DNA of 64,000 nt from Saccharomycopsis fibuligera x Saccharomycopsis cf. fibuligera (lineage: Eukaryota > Ascomycota > Saccharomycetes > Ascoideales > Saccharomycopsidaceae), in assembly GCA_001936135.1 (NCBI GenBank), contig CP012817.1, forward strand, positions 3,906,001 through 3,970,000, in the 5' to 3' direction. This document shows positions 51,953-61,858 of the stretch, piece after piece. Every line of letters starts with the position of its first letter. Position 1 is the first letter of the stretch. The notes beneath the pieces were generated by a model. It ran no database searches and was not told the DNA's origin. It saw only the letters and a list, made by a program, of their open reading frames with translations. A program made the translations under genes and the position numbers.

Positions 51953-52990
51953 GAAGTGTTGGTGGATTTTTCGTTTGCTGTTAGTTTCTATTTATTCATA
52001 TTCTTATTGGCATTTTTGCTTTTATTTTTAGTTTTATTTTTGTCCACTTTTAATTTTATTTTTTATCATTGATACTTCTTTTATCTGCTGTCTGTTTTTC
52101 AGTTCATTGTTCTGTCTTTTCTTTTTTTTTTTTTTTTTTTTTTTTTTGCCGGTTTTGATATGATTTGCAAGTTACTCGTTTTCATCATGTTGTTTTTTGT
52201 TCGAGCTATTATTTTTACAGCACTTTAGCACACTTCCTAAACATTGTCATTTGCAGTTTGAAAAGTTTTTGTCTTTTTATTATCTATTATAGCAAGCTCA
52301 ATTTTTCAAAACTACACTTTCTCAAACGAAAAGCTCAATTGTATTTGCGCTTGTTGTAGTGGTCAAAAAGAGTGTCAAATGCTCAAATGGCAGTATCATC
52401 CTTACATATGCGTGCCATGCTACAACGTCGACCGGCAGCACTGCACCTGACTTGACTTGACTTGACAGAAATCGGCTCTAATTGCACTTTAAAATAAGTC
52501 CGTGCATCTGCGTGTGCTTTTTGTATTATTTTCACCAAGAAATTCTTTGCGAATTCGAAGAACGGAATGCCATCGCTTCGCATAACATCTTCCATCTCAG
52601 ATCAATAGGCGATGGCCTTAACTTTTAAAAAACCTCCACAGGCTCTAAATGGTTGTGATATAGGTGGACCTTTACAGTACATTGAAGAATTTATCTCAAA
52701 CCTTGTTGCCAAACTCTTTTTATTTTGACTCGAACATATTGTAGATTCCCAACTTCACATTTATAATTTACTTTTTCACCTTTTAATTTATTTCACTTGC
52801 TTTTGATCCTTAGAGGGCCGCAATTTTACCTAGAACAACTGCTCCTGTTTCCATATTTGCCCATATTCATTTCATTTCATCATCACTGTGGGACCTTGGA
52901 ATTAAAAGACACGCTTCAGAGTACACATTCATTTAAAAGGCAGTATCCAAGGCAGCTCAAGTATTGATAAAAAAAAGAACAGTATACGCA
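51953..52990. other. Intergenic, ATG22 3' end / PXMP4-like promoter (1.0 kb)
   Basis: A 26-bp T run at about 52122-52147 and a CTTGA tandem repeat near 52446-52466 are the only notable features. Short open frames have no recognisable content. Confidence 0.5.
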
Positions 52991-53941
52991 ATGCCGAACT
53001 TGATATCTCAACTCGATCGGACTCTCACTTCTCCCGAGTTTTTCAGAAAACTCTCAACCAAATCCATTATTACTGCCACTGCCAACAACAACAACAAAAA
53101 AAAAAGTACAGTCTCGCTTACCATTGATGCAATTTTGCAAATTCTTAATACTGCCAGAAATGCCTGGGTTTATGGCTCTAAGATTCGGTTTGCCCATTCG
53201 CTCACTTTAATGATCATCTTTTCTCGGTTTACCTCAGTTAAACAGTTTAAGCAGCAAATCATCAAGGTGGTCAAAAATTCGCAAAAACATGGACTATCTT
53301 TGACAACTTATGCTTTTTTATATAAAGCAATTTTAACGATGTTACAATTTTTGAAAGCCAAAAGGACTCTTGCCACAGAACATCATTCTCATCATACACA
53401 TCACCATCATCATCACCAGCATAATAACATAAGCGGCAGTAGTACCATTATCAGAAACAGCGCCGGAAATCTTAAAACCAACGATTCGTTAGAGTATGCA
53501 TTCAATCATTTTGCTAGTGGGTTTTTAGCTGGTTATGTTGTTTACGGCAATCAAGTCCCATATTTTTCAAATAGTATTACTCAACAAGTTTCACTTTACA
53601 TTTTTTCCAGAGCGGTGCTTGGGGTTTCCAGGCTCATTGGCGAAGAATTCTCTCTTTGGGTAGTGCTGCTGCAAGCACGTCAAAATATCACTAGTGCTAA
53701 TGTGAATCTCAACCTCAAGAGTAGTCCCGAGTTCAAGAAGTTTAATGGCAAGTTGAATGAGTATACATGGAACATTGTTTCTGCGGTATCATGGGGCACA
53801 ATTATGGTGTTGTGGAAATATCATCCAAAGGTGTTGAATTACTCAGTGGTATCTTCAATGGATTATATTTATGGAACGTATAGCTGGAATAACTTTAAGC
53901 AGTTTTTCGGCAGTGGTGGGAAACTAAAACGGGGACAATAA
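52991..53941 (+). CDS. PXMP4/PMP24-like peroxisomal membrane protein
   Basis: The 316-residue product is read from ATG 52991 (MPNLISQLDRTL); an open extension upstream has no ATG. The sequence follows the peroxisomal membrane protein 4 pattern (Tim17-like fold): conserved segments RNAWVYGSKIRFAHSLTLMI, LYKAILTML, HFASGFLAGYVVYG and YIFSRAVLGVSRL, with a C-terminal pair of hydrophobic stretches. A basic N terminus and a His-rich insert (HHSHHTHHHHHHQH, about residues 136-149) are unusual. The function of the family is not established beyond location in the peroxisomal membrane. Its presence alongside PEX2 is probably coincidental, as they are 52 kb apart. Confidence 0.75.
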   Translation: MPNLISQLDRTLTSPEFFRKLSTKSIITATANNNNKKKSTVSLTIDAILQILNTARNAWVYGSKIRFAHSLTLMIIFSRFTSVKQFKQQIIKVVKNSQKHGLSLTTYAFLYKAILTMLQFLKAKRTLATEHHSHHTHHHHHHQHNNISGSSTIIRNSAGNLKTNDSLEYAFNHFASGFLAGYVVYGNQVPYFSNSITQQVSLYIFSRAVLGVSRLIGEEFSLWVVLLQARQNITSANVNLNLKSSPEFKKFNGKLNEYTWNIVSAVSWGTIMVLWKYHPKVLNYSVVSSMDYIYGTYSWNNFKQFFGSGGKLKRGQ

Positions 53942-54203
53942 AATAGTTATTTTTGGGAATGATTAATTATAATACATACGTGATTTAATATAATTTGTTT
54001 GCATAGTGCTACTGTAAACTTAGACCTTTTAGGAAAGCCATTGTAGGACGGCATCATATAGAAAAAAGCCATACAAAACTGGTATAAATTTAACAAATAA
54101 AATCAGAAAAAAAAAAAAAAATAAAAAAAAAAAAAAATAAAAAAAAATATTAAACAAAAAAGTCAATAAAAATATAAAAAAACAGCAAAACAGTATAATA
54201 ACC

Positions 54204-56816
54204 TTAATCCAACATTTCATCATCATCTTCATAAATAACTCGACGACCGTATGGCTCACTATCACCTTCACTATCATTGGCCACACCTTCATCATCGTCA
54301 CTGTCTCTTAACTCTTCATCATTGTCGCTGGCTACGTTACTATCGCTGCCAGTATCACCGTCACCATCACTATCATCGTCATCGTCATCGTCATCATCAT
54401 CATCATCATCACTATTGTCGACATAGTCTTCATCATCATCATCGTCGTCGTCATTATCTCCTTCATCGCCATCGTTTATTGATTCATTAATTGGAGAGGC
54501 TCTAATGGTTTCTTCGAGACTTTTATTTCCATTATTTTTCTTTATCAACTCAAGCGCTTCTTCAGGACCCCAAATGTTGATGGTTTCATCATCACTGGCA
54601 CTAGCAAACATCCACGGAATTTTAGGATTGTAGTCCACGCAATTGACGAGTTTCTTATGTCCTTTGAGCCCCAAAACCAATGCGCTATATTTTTTGTTCC
54701 AAATATAGACTTTCCCATCTTCAGAACCAGAGATAATCAAATTCTCATTTTTGCCACCTCCAAAACACGAACGTACCACAAACTCTTCTTGTTTTTGACC
54801 AACAAATTTTTTCAACAAGATGCCACGATTCCAGTCCCAAAGTTGAATGGAATCTGGAACAACATGTACAAGAATTTGATTGGAGTTAGTCTGAGAAACA
54901 GTAGCCGAAGTCACTTTTTTCCCAATCATGAGCTCACGAGTTTTCTTTTTGGTGGCCAAGTCCCATACATCCACTTTAGTTTCCGAGACAGTGATCAACT
55001 TTTTGGAGTCTTTGGATATACAAAGATCATAAATTCTGATGCCTGACCAGCGATATAACTCATTACCACTAGTGTCAAAATAAACCAATTCTTTTTCAGT
55101 AGAACCAATAATAAATCCCTTTCCATTTGGAAGCCACTCGCAAGCGCGAATCACTGGCATCATTTCCTCCGAGTGACGCTTATTGCTATTTCTGCTGCCA
55201 TTGTCATCATTACCATTATTTTTACCATCTTTATTTGGCAAGACATGAATAGTTTGCAAGCATGTTCCTGTTTTTATATCCCATATTTTGGCCTTCGAAT
55301 CAAACCCCGATGATAATAGTTTAGAGTCATCGTTTATCCATGAGCAGTACAAGACTGATTTGGTGTGACCTTTTAACACTTTATGTAATCGGAACGGTTT
55401 CGAAGAAAATGAAGGTGATTTTTGATGCTCATAGCTGTAATCACCAACATGGTAAATGTAAATCGACTTGTCCTGGGATGCCACTGCAAGATATTTCCCA
55501 TTGTTTGAAAATTTCACATACCAAATTTGCTTTTTCACTGGCTTCAAAGTTTGGAGAACTTTACATGGGAATTTTTTGATTGGAAATTTGTAATTTTCAT
55601 AAAGCGACCATTTGTCGTACAGCGAAGCATCTTTGTTGCTATCGTGGCCAGAAAATATTGAACTTCTGCGTTTTCTTAACGATTTGTTACGTCCGTTTTG
55701 TGGTGGTAGTTTATTATTTGTTTGCTCACGATCTTCTTCATACGTTTCGTGATTAAGCCCATTATTATCTAATGTCAACAAGTTTTGTGATTGTTGGTAA
55801 GTTCTAGCTTGCTGTAGCAATGTTAGTAATCTATGAGGAGGCAACAACTGGTCGGGTGCAATATATTTTGATAATCTATTGATTAAAAAATTTCTAGATT
55901 TCACCTCAAGTTTGCGAATATTTGCATCACTAAGTTCAGAATGGTAGTGCTTGAGATTGAAGCCATTTTTGGCCAAATAGCCAAAATGCAGACTTTCGTC
56001 AATTATCAACAGCGAAAGGACATTAATTTCGTCCTTTATGTTAGGTAAGTAGTTTAGCATATTAGTTTGAGATATTTCCATTTTTAGTATATTCAAAGCA
56101 ACTTTTGAATTTTTGTGCAATAACAACTGCTCCAAAAACTTTTGCTTCTTGATTAAAAATAAAATCTGTTTTTCAATGATCGATTTATCAGACAAGTTCA
56201 AATTCAAATTTTTGAGTTTTGGAGTGGTGGTAAATGGACTGTCATTCAAAGACTTCAAATCACTGTAGCAGTAAACATCCGATGCGCTATTAATGCCATC
56301 GAGATCATCTTTAAGGCACAATTGTGAAATAAACGCCTCAGCAACTTCAAAGTTACCTGATTGAATTGAGCCAATGAATTTATCAATAAGATTTCCATTA
56401 TTATCAATAGCGCCAACAGTAGAACTTTTAGTATTGCTGTGAAACGAATCAACATTTCCGAAAGCGGCGGAAGCTTCTTCCTTAAGAGCCTTAGAGGATT
56501 TTTTCAATCCCAAATCGTTAAGTGACTGGATAATCAAGTTGATAAGTTCTGGTTTGTTTACTGCCTTGTATGCATCTGCGTCGGATTTGGTTGACGAGGC
56601 GTTGTTCAATAATGATGTGATGATAGTAGCAGAAGTAGATGGTAATGAGGATGAGCCCGAAGAAGAAGACAATGGAATACCACTAGGCGTAAAGTCTGAG
56701 GCAGTAACATGGTTGCCACTGTTGAAGGCAATGCTATTGTTGCCGTTGGTGGGAGAAGATGAGTTTTTGGGTGTATTATTTGTCATTATATCTAACGGAA
56801 TGCTGGAGATTCCCAT
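54204..56816 (-). CDS. GID7: Gid7-type WD40 subunit of the GID/CTLH ubiquitin ligase
   Basis: The 870-residue product is read from ATG 56814-56816 (MGISSIPLDI); a second ATG ten codons later is an alternative. A LisH-type helix pair (about 105-140, NKPELINLIIQSLNDLGL), a CTLH region (about 150-340, with DKFIGSIQSGNFEVAEAFI) and a WD40 propeller (about 400-770, for example GHTKSVLYCSWINDDSKL and GHKKLVNCVDYNPKIPW) are in the order typical of Gid7/WDR26. The GID complex marks gluconeogenic enzymes for degradation on return to glucose, and Gid7 drives its higher-order assembly. After the propeller there is an acidic Asp/Glu tail of about 90 residues not usual in the family. The frame is open for a further 80 codons upstream without an ATG. 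Confidence 0.85.
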   Translation of the reverse strand: MGISSIPLDIMTNNTPKNSSSPTNGNNSIAFNSGNHVTASDFTPSGIPLSSSSGSSSLPSTSATIITSLLNNASSTKSDADAYKAVNKPELINLIIQSLNDLGLKKSSKALKEEASAAFGNVDSFHSNTKSSTVGAIDNNGNLIDKFIGSIQSGNFEVAEAFISQLCLKDDLDGINSASDVYCYSDLKSLNDSPFTTTPKLKNLNLNLSDKSIIEKQILFLIKKQKFLEQLLLHKNSKVALNILKMEISQTNMLNYLPNIKDEINVLSLLIIDESLHFGYLAKNGFNLKHYHSELSDANIRKLEVKSRNFLINRLSKYIAPDQLLPPHRLLTLLQQARTYQQSQNLLTLDNNGLNHETYEEDREQTNNKLPPQNGRNKSLRKRRSSIFSGHDSNKDASLYDKWSLYENYKFPIKKFPCKVLQTLKPVKKQIWYVKFSNNGKYLAVASQDKSIYIYHVGDYSYEHQKSPSFSSKPFRLHKVLKGHTKSVLYCSWINDDSKLLSSGFDSKAKIWDIKTGTCLQTIHVLPNKDGKNNGNDDNGSRNSNKRHSEEMMPVIRACEWLPNGKGFIIGSTEKELVYFDTSGNELYRWSGIRIYDLCISKDSKKLITVSETKVDVWDLATKKKTRELMIGKKVTSATVSQTNSNQILVHVVPDSIQLWDWNRGILLKKFVGQKQEEFVVRSCFGGGKNENLIISGSEDGKVYIWNKKYSALVLGLKGHKKLVNCVDYNPKIPWMFASASDDETINIWGPEEALELIKKNNGNKSLEETIRASPINESINDGDEGDNDDDDDDDEDYVDNSDDDDDDDDDDDDDSDGDGDTGSDSNVASDNDEELRDSDDDEGVANDSEGDSEPYGRRVIYEDDDEMLD

Positions 56817-57885
56817 TTGCGATCGGTCAAATTGCAATTGGGCTGCCTCAGGGTACACAGATATAAGCTTATACTTGGTGAAGCTATATTTTTGGTTGTA
56901 GGTTGTTATTCTGGCAGCTGGAGATGCTGATTCAGCGGCCGGTATAGGAGTAGGGAGACTATAGGATAAGACTGCGATGGTCAATCCGGTGGCCAAAATA
57001 GGGAGGGAAATGGAGTAAGCGTGATACTCAAACAAAGGCCTTTGTTTAGGAGCAAAGTCAAGTAATCAGCCAATTCGTCAAAATGAATATTTTGGATAGA
57101 AGTAACTAGCTCTGGATAGACAAGAACTGATTAAAAGTAGTAATACTGGAGACAGGAAAGAACAGAAGTGAGTGTAGTTAGTATCAGCGGCAATCAATGC
57201 CTAGACACCGAAGTGTGGCAGCAGAAGGCTTTGAGCTCATCGCACACCGGGGCTTCTGTGCATGGCATCGACAAAGACGTATAGTAGTGAAAGAAAGAGA
57301 ACTTTTGAAACAAAGAAGATTTTGAGTAGAACAGAACAGACACAACTATTACTGTACGAAGCTGAAAGGTAGAATTAAGGCTCTAGCGATACTGATGAGG
57401 TAAAAATAAAATGGACTTTGTGTGCTGCTTGTATTGCGGCAGCCGGCATCGGTGCTACACCGACTTGTAAGGGTTTCTAGACAGCGAACAGCGAACAGGG
57501 GTTCGAGAACGGTTAACGTAGTTTTTTTTGAAATATTTATTATTTGTTTGAAAAAAGCATTTTTCTATATATAATCAGTCTTTATCATTGAATCGCACAA
57601 TACCTGTAGTGTTACATTCAAATGTGTATAATTTTGTGCCTGCCAGATATCACTAGGTGAGCAAGTGTCTGTGTACAAAATTCTGAAAATATAAAATAAG
57701 AATGCTATACGATAAAATGTCATTTGTGGAGAGTCCACTTACTCAATAAGAGGTAGTATAGGATCATAACAATACTCACTAATAGCCTAAGTACAGTCAG
57801 CAGCTGCTCAGTATCATAAAACTAAGCCCCGTCAAGGTTAAGCACAAAACAGTTCGACTTTATGTAATCATTAATTCGATAATCG
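56817..57885. other. Intergenic, GID7 promoter / ATP11-like 3' end (1.1 kb)
   Basis: The first about 240 bp upstream of GID7 are open in its reading frame but lack an ATG. The rest contains no recognisable gene, RNA or repeat. Confidence 0.5.
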
Positions 57886-58569
57886 TCAATTTGTATTCAT
57901 TGCCAACTTAACCAACTCATTGAAATCAAACAGCTGATCGCCCTTGTTAAAACCCAACAACAACTTCACTCTTTTATTTTTCAACTGGGTATCCTTTTCA
58001 TCAAGCAATCCGTAAAATTTCTGCACATTCAAAATCAAAAACTGGAGCTGTGAAATACTAATTTTTTCCTTGTCCAAGATTTCACCCTTCATTAGTACAA
58101 TTCCTTTACTGTTCAAGAAGTCTTTATAGAAGAAAATAACGGAATGTGGTTCAGCCAAAGCACCGTGTCTTTGAAAATCCTCAAGCTTGATAACAAGGCA
58201 CCGTGCGGTATTAGTTGGCTCTTCTGGAGGAATCTGCCATTGCAAGTAATGAATGTCAAGTTGTTTCTTAGCAGGGTTATTTGTTGGTAAAACAAACTGG
58301 GTGTTGCCCTTGGCATTTGTGCCTGGCAATGGGAAGATCAACTTTTCAAGTAGTTGGTATCTCTCCTTTGGAATTACTGCCACGAGACTATTTGGATCAT
58401 TTTGAGTTGCTGATGGAGAAATTACAGCAGCAACACCAGCAGACACTTTGGGGTCAGAGGCAGTATGCTTTGCAAGCCAGAGGTATTCGATTTCTTGAGC
58501 AGACAATTCAGAAGTTTTGGAAACGTCTAGAATGCTATTTAGTGAGTTCGATAATGTGAGATTGGACAT
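57886..58569 (-). CDS. ATP11: ATP11-domain protein, F1-ATPase assembly factor (short form)
   Basis: The 227-residue product starts at ATG 58567-58569. It follows the ATP11 family: LNSILDVSKTSELSAQEIEY at the start, then a VAVIPKERYQLL segment, and near the end KGIVLMKGEILDKEKISISQ with LNVQKFYG. Atp11 binds the F1 beta subunit in the mitochondrial matrix during ATP synthase assembly. Here the usual presequence and the helical region of about 100 residues in front of the domain are absent (the baker's-yeast protein has 318 residues). There is no upstream ATG in frame: a stop lies six codons before the start. A presequence-like peptide is encoded just upstream in another frame (58604-58672). 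The gene may be 5'-truncated, mis-assembled or a short paralogue. Confidence 0.75.
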   Translation of the reverse strand: MSNLTLSNSLNSILDVSKTSELSAQEIEYLWLAKHTASDPKVSAGVAAVISPSATQNDPNSLVAVIPKERYQLLEKLIFPLPGTNAKGNTQFVLPTNNPAKKQLDIHYLQWQIPPEEPTNTARCLVIKLEDFQRHGALAEPHSVIFFYKDFLNSKGIVLMKGEILDKEKISISQLQFLILNVQKFYGLLDEKDTQLKNKRVKLLLGFNKGDQLFDFNELVKLAMNTN

Positions 58570-58937
58570 GGCATATGATATGGATTAGAGGTGCGAAATG
58601 TATTCAACTTAAATGTGGCTTTTTGATACTGGTAGAAAAGTAATTTCTGCGAAAGCGCACTGTGTTTTTCATAAAAATGTATGTAAAAAAGAAAAAAAAA
58701 AAAAAAAATTCAGTAGTTTACAACCCAAGCAGTAATTTTCAAAGTGTTTAGAATAATTGTACAGCGACTAACAATTGACTATATATTTTGAAAGCATAAA
58801 ACATTTGCAGAGAGATCGTATATAATGTCAGTTTTGAGAAACAACGAGCTGAAGTGCCGACGATGGGGAACACGAAAAACAAGAAAAAACAAAAAAAAAA
58901 GTTAAAATCTCAATTACCTATAAATTACCTAAGCGTT
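58570..58937. other. Intergenic, ATP11-like promoter / hydrolase 3' end
   Basis: This 368-bp spacer lies between tandem minus-strand genes. Besides the presequence-like frame it holds an A tract near 58690-58708. Nothing else is seen. Confidence 0.5.
58604..58672 (-). other. Presequence-like upstream frame of the ATP11-like gene
   Basis: ATG at 58670-58672 opens 22 codons reading MKNTVRFRRNYFSTSIKK and a few more. It is Arg/Lys/Ser-rich without acids, a typical mitochondrial targeting composition. It stops at 58604 and is out of phase with the ATP11-like frame starting at 58569. No splice donor or acceptor joins them convincingly. Confidence 0.4.
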
Positions 58938-60170
58938 CTATCTATTACCCTCCTCCAAGATCTTGTAAGCAGCTGTCTCGAACTCAGCGTTAGCCTTCAA
59001 CACCGAAGCATCGTAGAATGGGAAGAGCTGAGTGCCCAAGAATCCAGCTATTCCCTTGACTGGGTCGACCCAGTAGTACAAGTTAGGTAAACCAGCCCAG
59101 TGCACCGATCCAGCAGAGCGACCTGTTGGCAAATCAACATCAATCTTGTGGAAATTGGCAGTCCATGACTGTTGGTCTGGTGCAAAATGGTCGAAAAGAT
59201 CCACATAGTTAGAAAACTGTGGTTGGGAGTGCTCCAAACTGGTATTGACATTGACGCCTTTTGGCAACAAGCTAGAAAACGAGTAGTTGTGTACTGTTTC
59301 TGGTTTGAGGATTTGCGCTCCAGTGGCCGGCGATGTGCCTTCGTGAAGGTAAATCTCCAAAAACTTCATATAATCCCTGAGTTTGCCAAAGATACCGTGG
59401 CCGCCAGGGTGGAATGATGGATCCTCTGGATGCAATTCATCAAGCGGTTCCACATCTCCGTGAGTAAACTCTTTTCTTTGATGCATGATCGCATGATTTT
59501 TGAAATGTTCTGGTGTTCTTCTAAAGGATAAGGAGTCGGCGCCTATTGGTTTGAATATGTGATCTTTCACATATTCGTCAAGAGTTTTACCGGAGACGCT
59601 TTGCACAACTTTGCCAACCCAGTCGATGCTAGTGCCGTAATGCCAGTTTTCTCCTGGGTGGAATCTGAGCGGAGTGGTGAATTGTTCCCATTCTGCCTTG
59701 AGAATGTTTGGTTTACCAGTAGTATCGAACAATTTAGCGTAGTCGTGGCTGAAAAATGAGTATGAGAACCCAGACGTGTGAGTGAGCAAGTGTCTGATGG
59801 TAGGCTTCGTCTTTGGTTCAACCAAGTTTGGCGTGCCAGTTTCGTCATTCCACGAGTCGATGACTTTGATTTCTTTAATTTCTGGCACGTATTTTTCCAC
59901 GGGATCGTCAATGGAAGAGACTTGACCGTTTTCCACAAGCTGAAGCAACGCAGTGGTGGTGATAGCCTTGGAAGTAGAGTAAAAAGCCAAAGTGGTGTCT
60001 ACGTCGACTTTATCGTTCTGATCAGTGATGCTTTTGGCCCCGGCAGCGTTCAAATACACGAGACCGTCATCCTTGGTAACTATAGCAGCAATTATATGGG
60101 GAATAGGGTTTTCAGTGTCAAGTGACGTCCATTTTTGGATAATCGGATCAATGGCCTGGCTGTATGACAT
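58938..60170 (-). CDS. Serine hydrolase of the class C beta-lactamase / EstB esterase family
   Basis: The 410-residue product is read from ATG 60168-60170 (MSYSQAIDPI). The nucleophile motif SxxK is STSK at residues 65-68, in LAFYSTSKAITTTALLQLVE. The second catalytic Tyr is probably Tyr178 in WHYGTSIDWVGKVVQ, and the C-terminal WxG-type motif is HWAGLPNLYYWVDP. This is the layout of family VIII esterases (EstB) and related LovD-like transesterases; true beta-lactamase activity is unlikely. No signal peptide is seen, so it should be cytosolic. It is divergent to a Baeyer-Villiger monooxygenase; the pair could act in sequence, the monooxygenase making an ester or lactone and this enzyme hydrolysing it (inference). 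Such enzymes are scattered in yeasts and are often candidates for horizontal transfer. Confidence 0.85.
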   Translation of the reverse strand: MSYSQAIDPIIQKWTSLDTENPIPHIIAAIVTKDDGLVYLNAAGAKSITDQNDKVDVDTTLAFYSTSKAITTTALLQLVENGQVSSIDDPVEKYVPEIKEIKVIDSWNDETGTPNLVEPKTKPTIRHLLTHTSGFSYSFFSHDYAKLFDTTGKPNILKAEWEQFTTPLRFHPGENWHYGTSIDWVGKVVQSVSGKTLDEYVKDHIFKPIGADSLSFRRTPEHFKNHAIMHQRKEFTHGDVEPLDELHPEDPSFHPGGHGIFGKLRDYMKFLEIYLHEGTSPATGAQILKPETVHNYSFSSLLPKGVNVNTSLEHSQPQFSNYVDLFDHFAPDQQSWTANFHKIDVDLPTGRSAGSVHWAGLPNLYYWVDPVKGIAGFLGTQLFPFYDASVLKANAEFETAAYKILEEGNR

Positions 60171-61858
60171 AGCGGAAGTTCGGTTTGGGACAGTGTTAAA
60201 TCGGAATATAAAAGAAATGTATACGGTCAAGATAGTAACCGCTGCTTGACAGGGCGAAATAAAGCGGAGTGGAGTGCAGAGAGAGTGAGTGAGGGAGAAA
60301 AAAGAAACAAACTCAGATTGGCAATAAGAGCCGGGAGAAGCAAAGACAGACTATATATAATGAATCACTCGTGGGGGGCCCGTCCGGTAATAATAGTGGT
60401 GGTTTCTTTTTGGAGCGAGCGGCATCTACAGAAAGTGTGGCGGTCGTTTGTAGTTGGCGTCATCGAGGCCTCGGAGCCACTGAGGCTAGCGAAAGACGGC
60501 TGTTTCATGGGGGAAAGGGAAGTTACTGTTGATGATGCTACGCACCCTAGCACAGTAGAAAAAGTCACCAACCGGAGTTTTTGAGGGGCAAGCAGCCAAC
60601 CAACCACAGCGGTTGCATTCATAAACACTGGCCCAAGCGTTGCCGATTGCAATAAGCTGCCAGCTACTGCGCTAATACAATCTTCAATGTTGAACTAATA
60701 CAAGATTGATGTTGGACCGCGCAGGGCGGTACAGTCCGGTGCTGAAGAAGAAACACAGTCTTCGGATCCCGGGAAAGTGGGGTAAATGAGGACAGATGCT
60801 GGCGGACCTGTGGGACTGCCCCTGCGCTATTGTCCTCCAGCGTATACGATAGCCTCTGCTAGCTGGCACCAGCACCGGTGCTCCTCAAAAATACCGGCAC
60901 CAGCCACAAAGTGTGGGGGAATTGCGTGCACAGTTTCCCTGCTGCCCCTGGCCCGATTGGACATTGCATATTGTAAGTCAGCACGTTTATGTGTCAATGT
61001 GCCAATACGTCCCACTCCCTAGTGCGCTGCTGGCTGTACGCGCCCGACTTTGTGTCGGGCGCCGCTGCACCTGTCGGGCGCTATGCTGTATGTAACATAG
61101 CATAGCGACGAGGGGCCATGGTGGCGGAACCGTGCTGCAGGCTGGCGGTGGCTCTGCGCGGCGCTGCGCTGCCACACTCAGCCGCGCGTCTTTGCTACTG
61201 AGCTTGACGGCTCAAGAGATGAATGTTATCGCTGTACGTATGTGTGATTTTGACCTCACTGTCGATGTCCGGGTGTTGTGCGGGCGCTATCCGACTTGAG
61301 CAATAAGAGGCGATGCGGAGCACCCCACCATTTTGCCAACATCACAGGCTTTTTGCAAGTTTGGTACATATTGGCACTCTCCACGACGATTGCTGCTGAC
61401 CGGCTCTCCTGACATCCCACCTTGCTCTGAGCACCTTTCTCTACAGGCCCTGATTCTGATTAGCCCAACCACTTTGCTTCTTACGGATGTTTGTTCTTTC
61501 TACGGTATTGTCTTTTCTTTTTATTACTCTTGCTTGATACCTGCCTCGCGTGGGGTAATTTGGGGGACACACCCTCCACAAATCTGCTTACGGCCACATT
61601 GGTCACAGAAAACTGTTTTCCAAGTGAACCTAAATTAGCGTCCTCTTGTTGCTTGATCAGAAATAACATAAATATACGATGTGCCCTGGATCTTAGCTGC
61701 AATTTTACTTATTTGCCGTTATGTTGATCTTTTCTTGTGTCCTGCATCATCATTATCCTCACCTTGATAGTATTTGAGCCATCGTTTCCTCAAGTTATTT
61801 TTCTTTCACTTTCCCCAAACACGTTTCTTTGTAAGTTCTCTGTTCGCCCCTACACATC
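60171..61858. promoter_or_regulatory. G+C-rich divergent promoter of the hydrolase/BVMO pair (1.7 kb)
   Basis: A TATATATA at 60352-60359 lies about 185 bp before the hydrolase start. The middle (about 60,700-61,300) is G+C-rich and carries GCGCCCGAC (61040-61048), its reverse complement GTCGGGCGC (61054-61062) and a second direct copy (61073-61081); CGGGCGCTAT recurs at 61075 and 61281. CCG/CGG half-sites of the kind bound by fungal Zn2Cys6 regulators are frequent (for example CCGCGCAGGGCGG near 60718). No coding frame with family features is present. Confidence 0.5.
61040..61081. promoter_or_regulatory. GTCGGGCGC motif cluster
   Basis: A perfect 9-bp inverted repeat with a 5-bp spacer (GCGCCCGAC, TTTGT, GTCGGGCGC) is followed 10 bp later by a third copy in direct orientation. 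It resembles an operator for a dimeric regulator of the flanking divergent genes. Confidence 0.45.

Noticed and set aside
54251-54490. His-rich antisense frame within GID7
   Set aside because: It is the reverse reading of the Asp-codon repeat.
49805-57263. A 16-bp inverted match ATGCACAGAAGCCCCG at 49805 and 57248-57263
   Set aside because: About one 16-bp match is expected by chance among all position pairs in 64 kb, and the flanks do not match.
58553-58672. An intron joining the presequence-like frame to the ATP11-like domain
   Set aside because: No GTATGT/GTAAGT-type donor is present. The only acceptor-like site (CACTAAATAG) would leave the frames out of phase.
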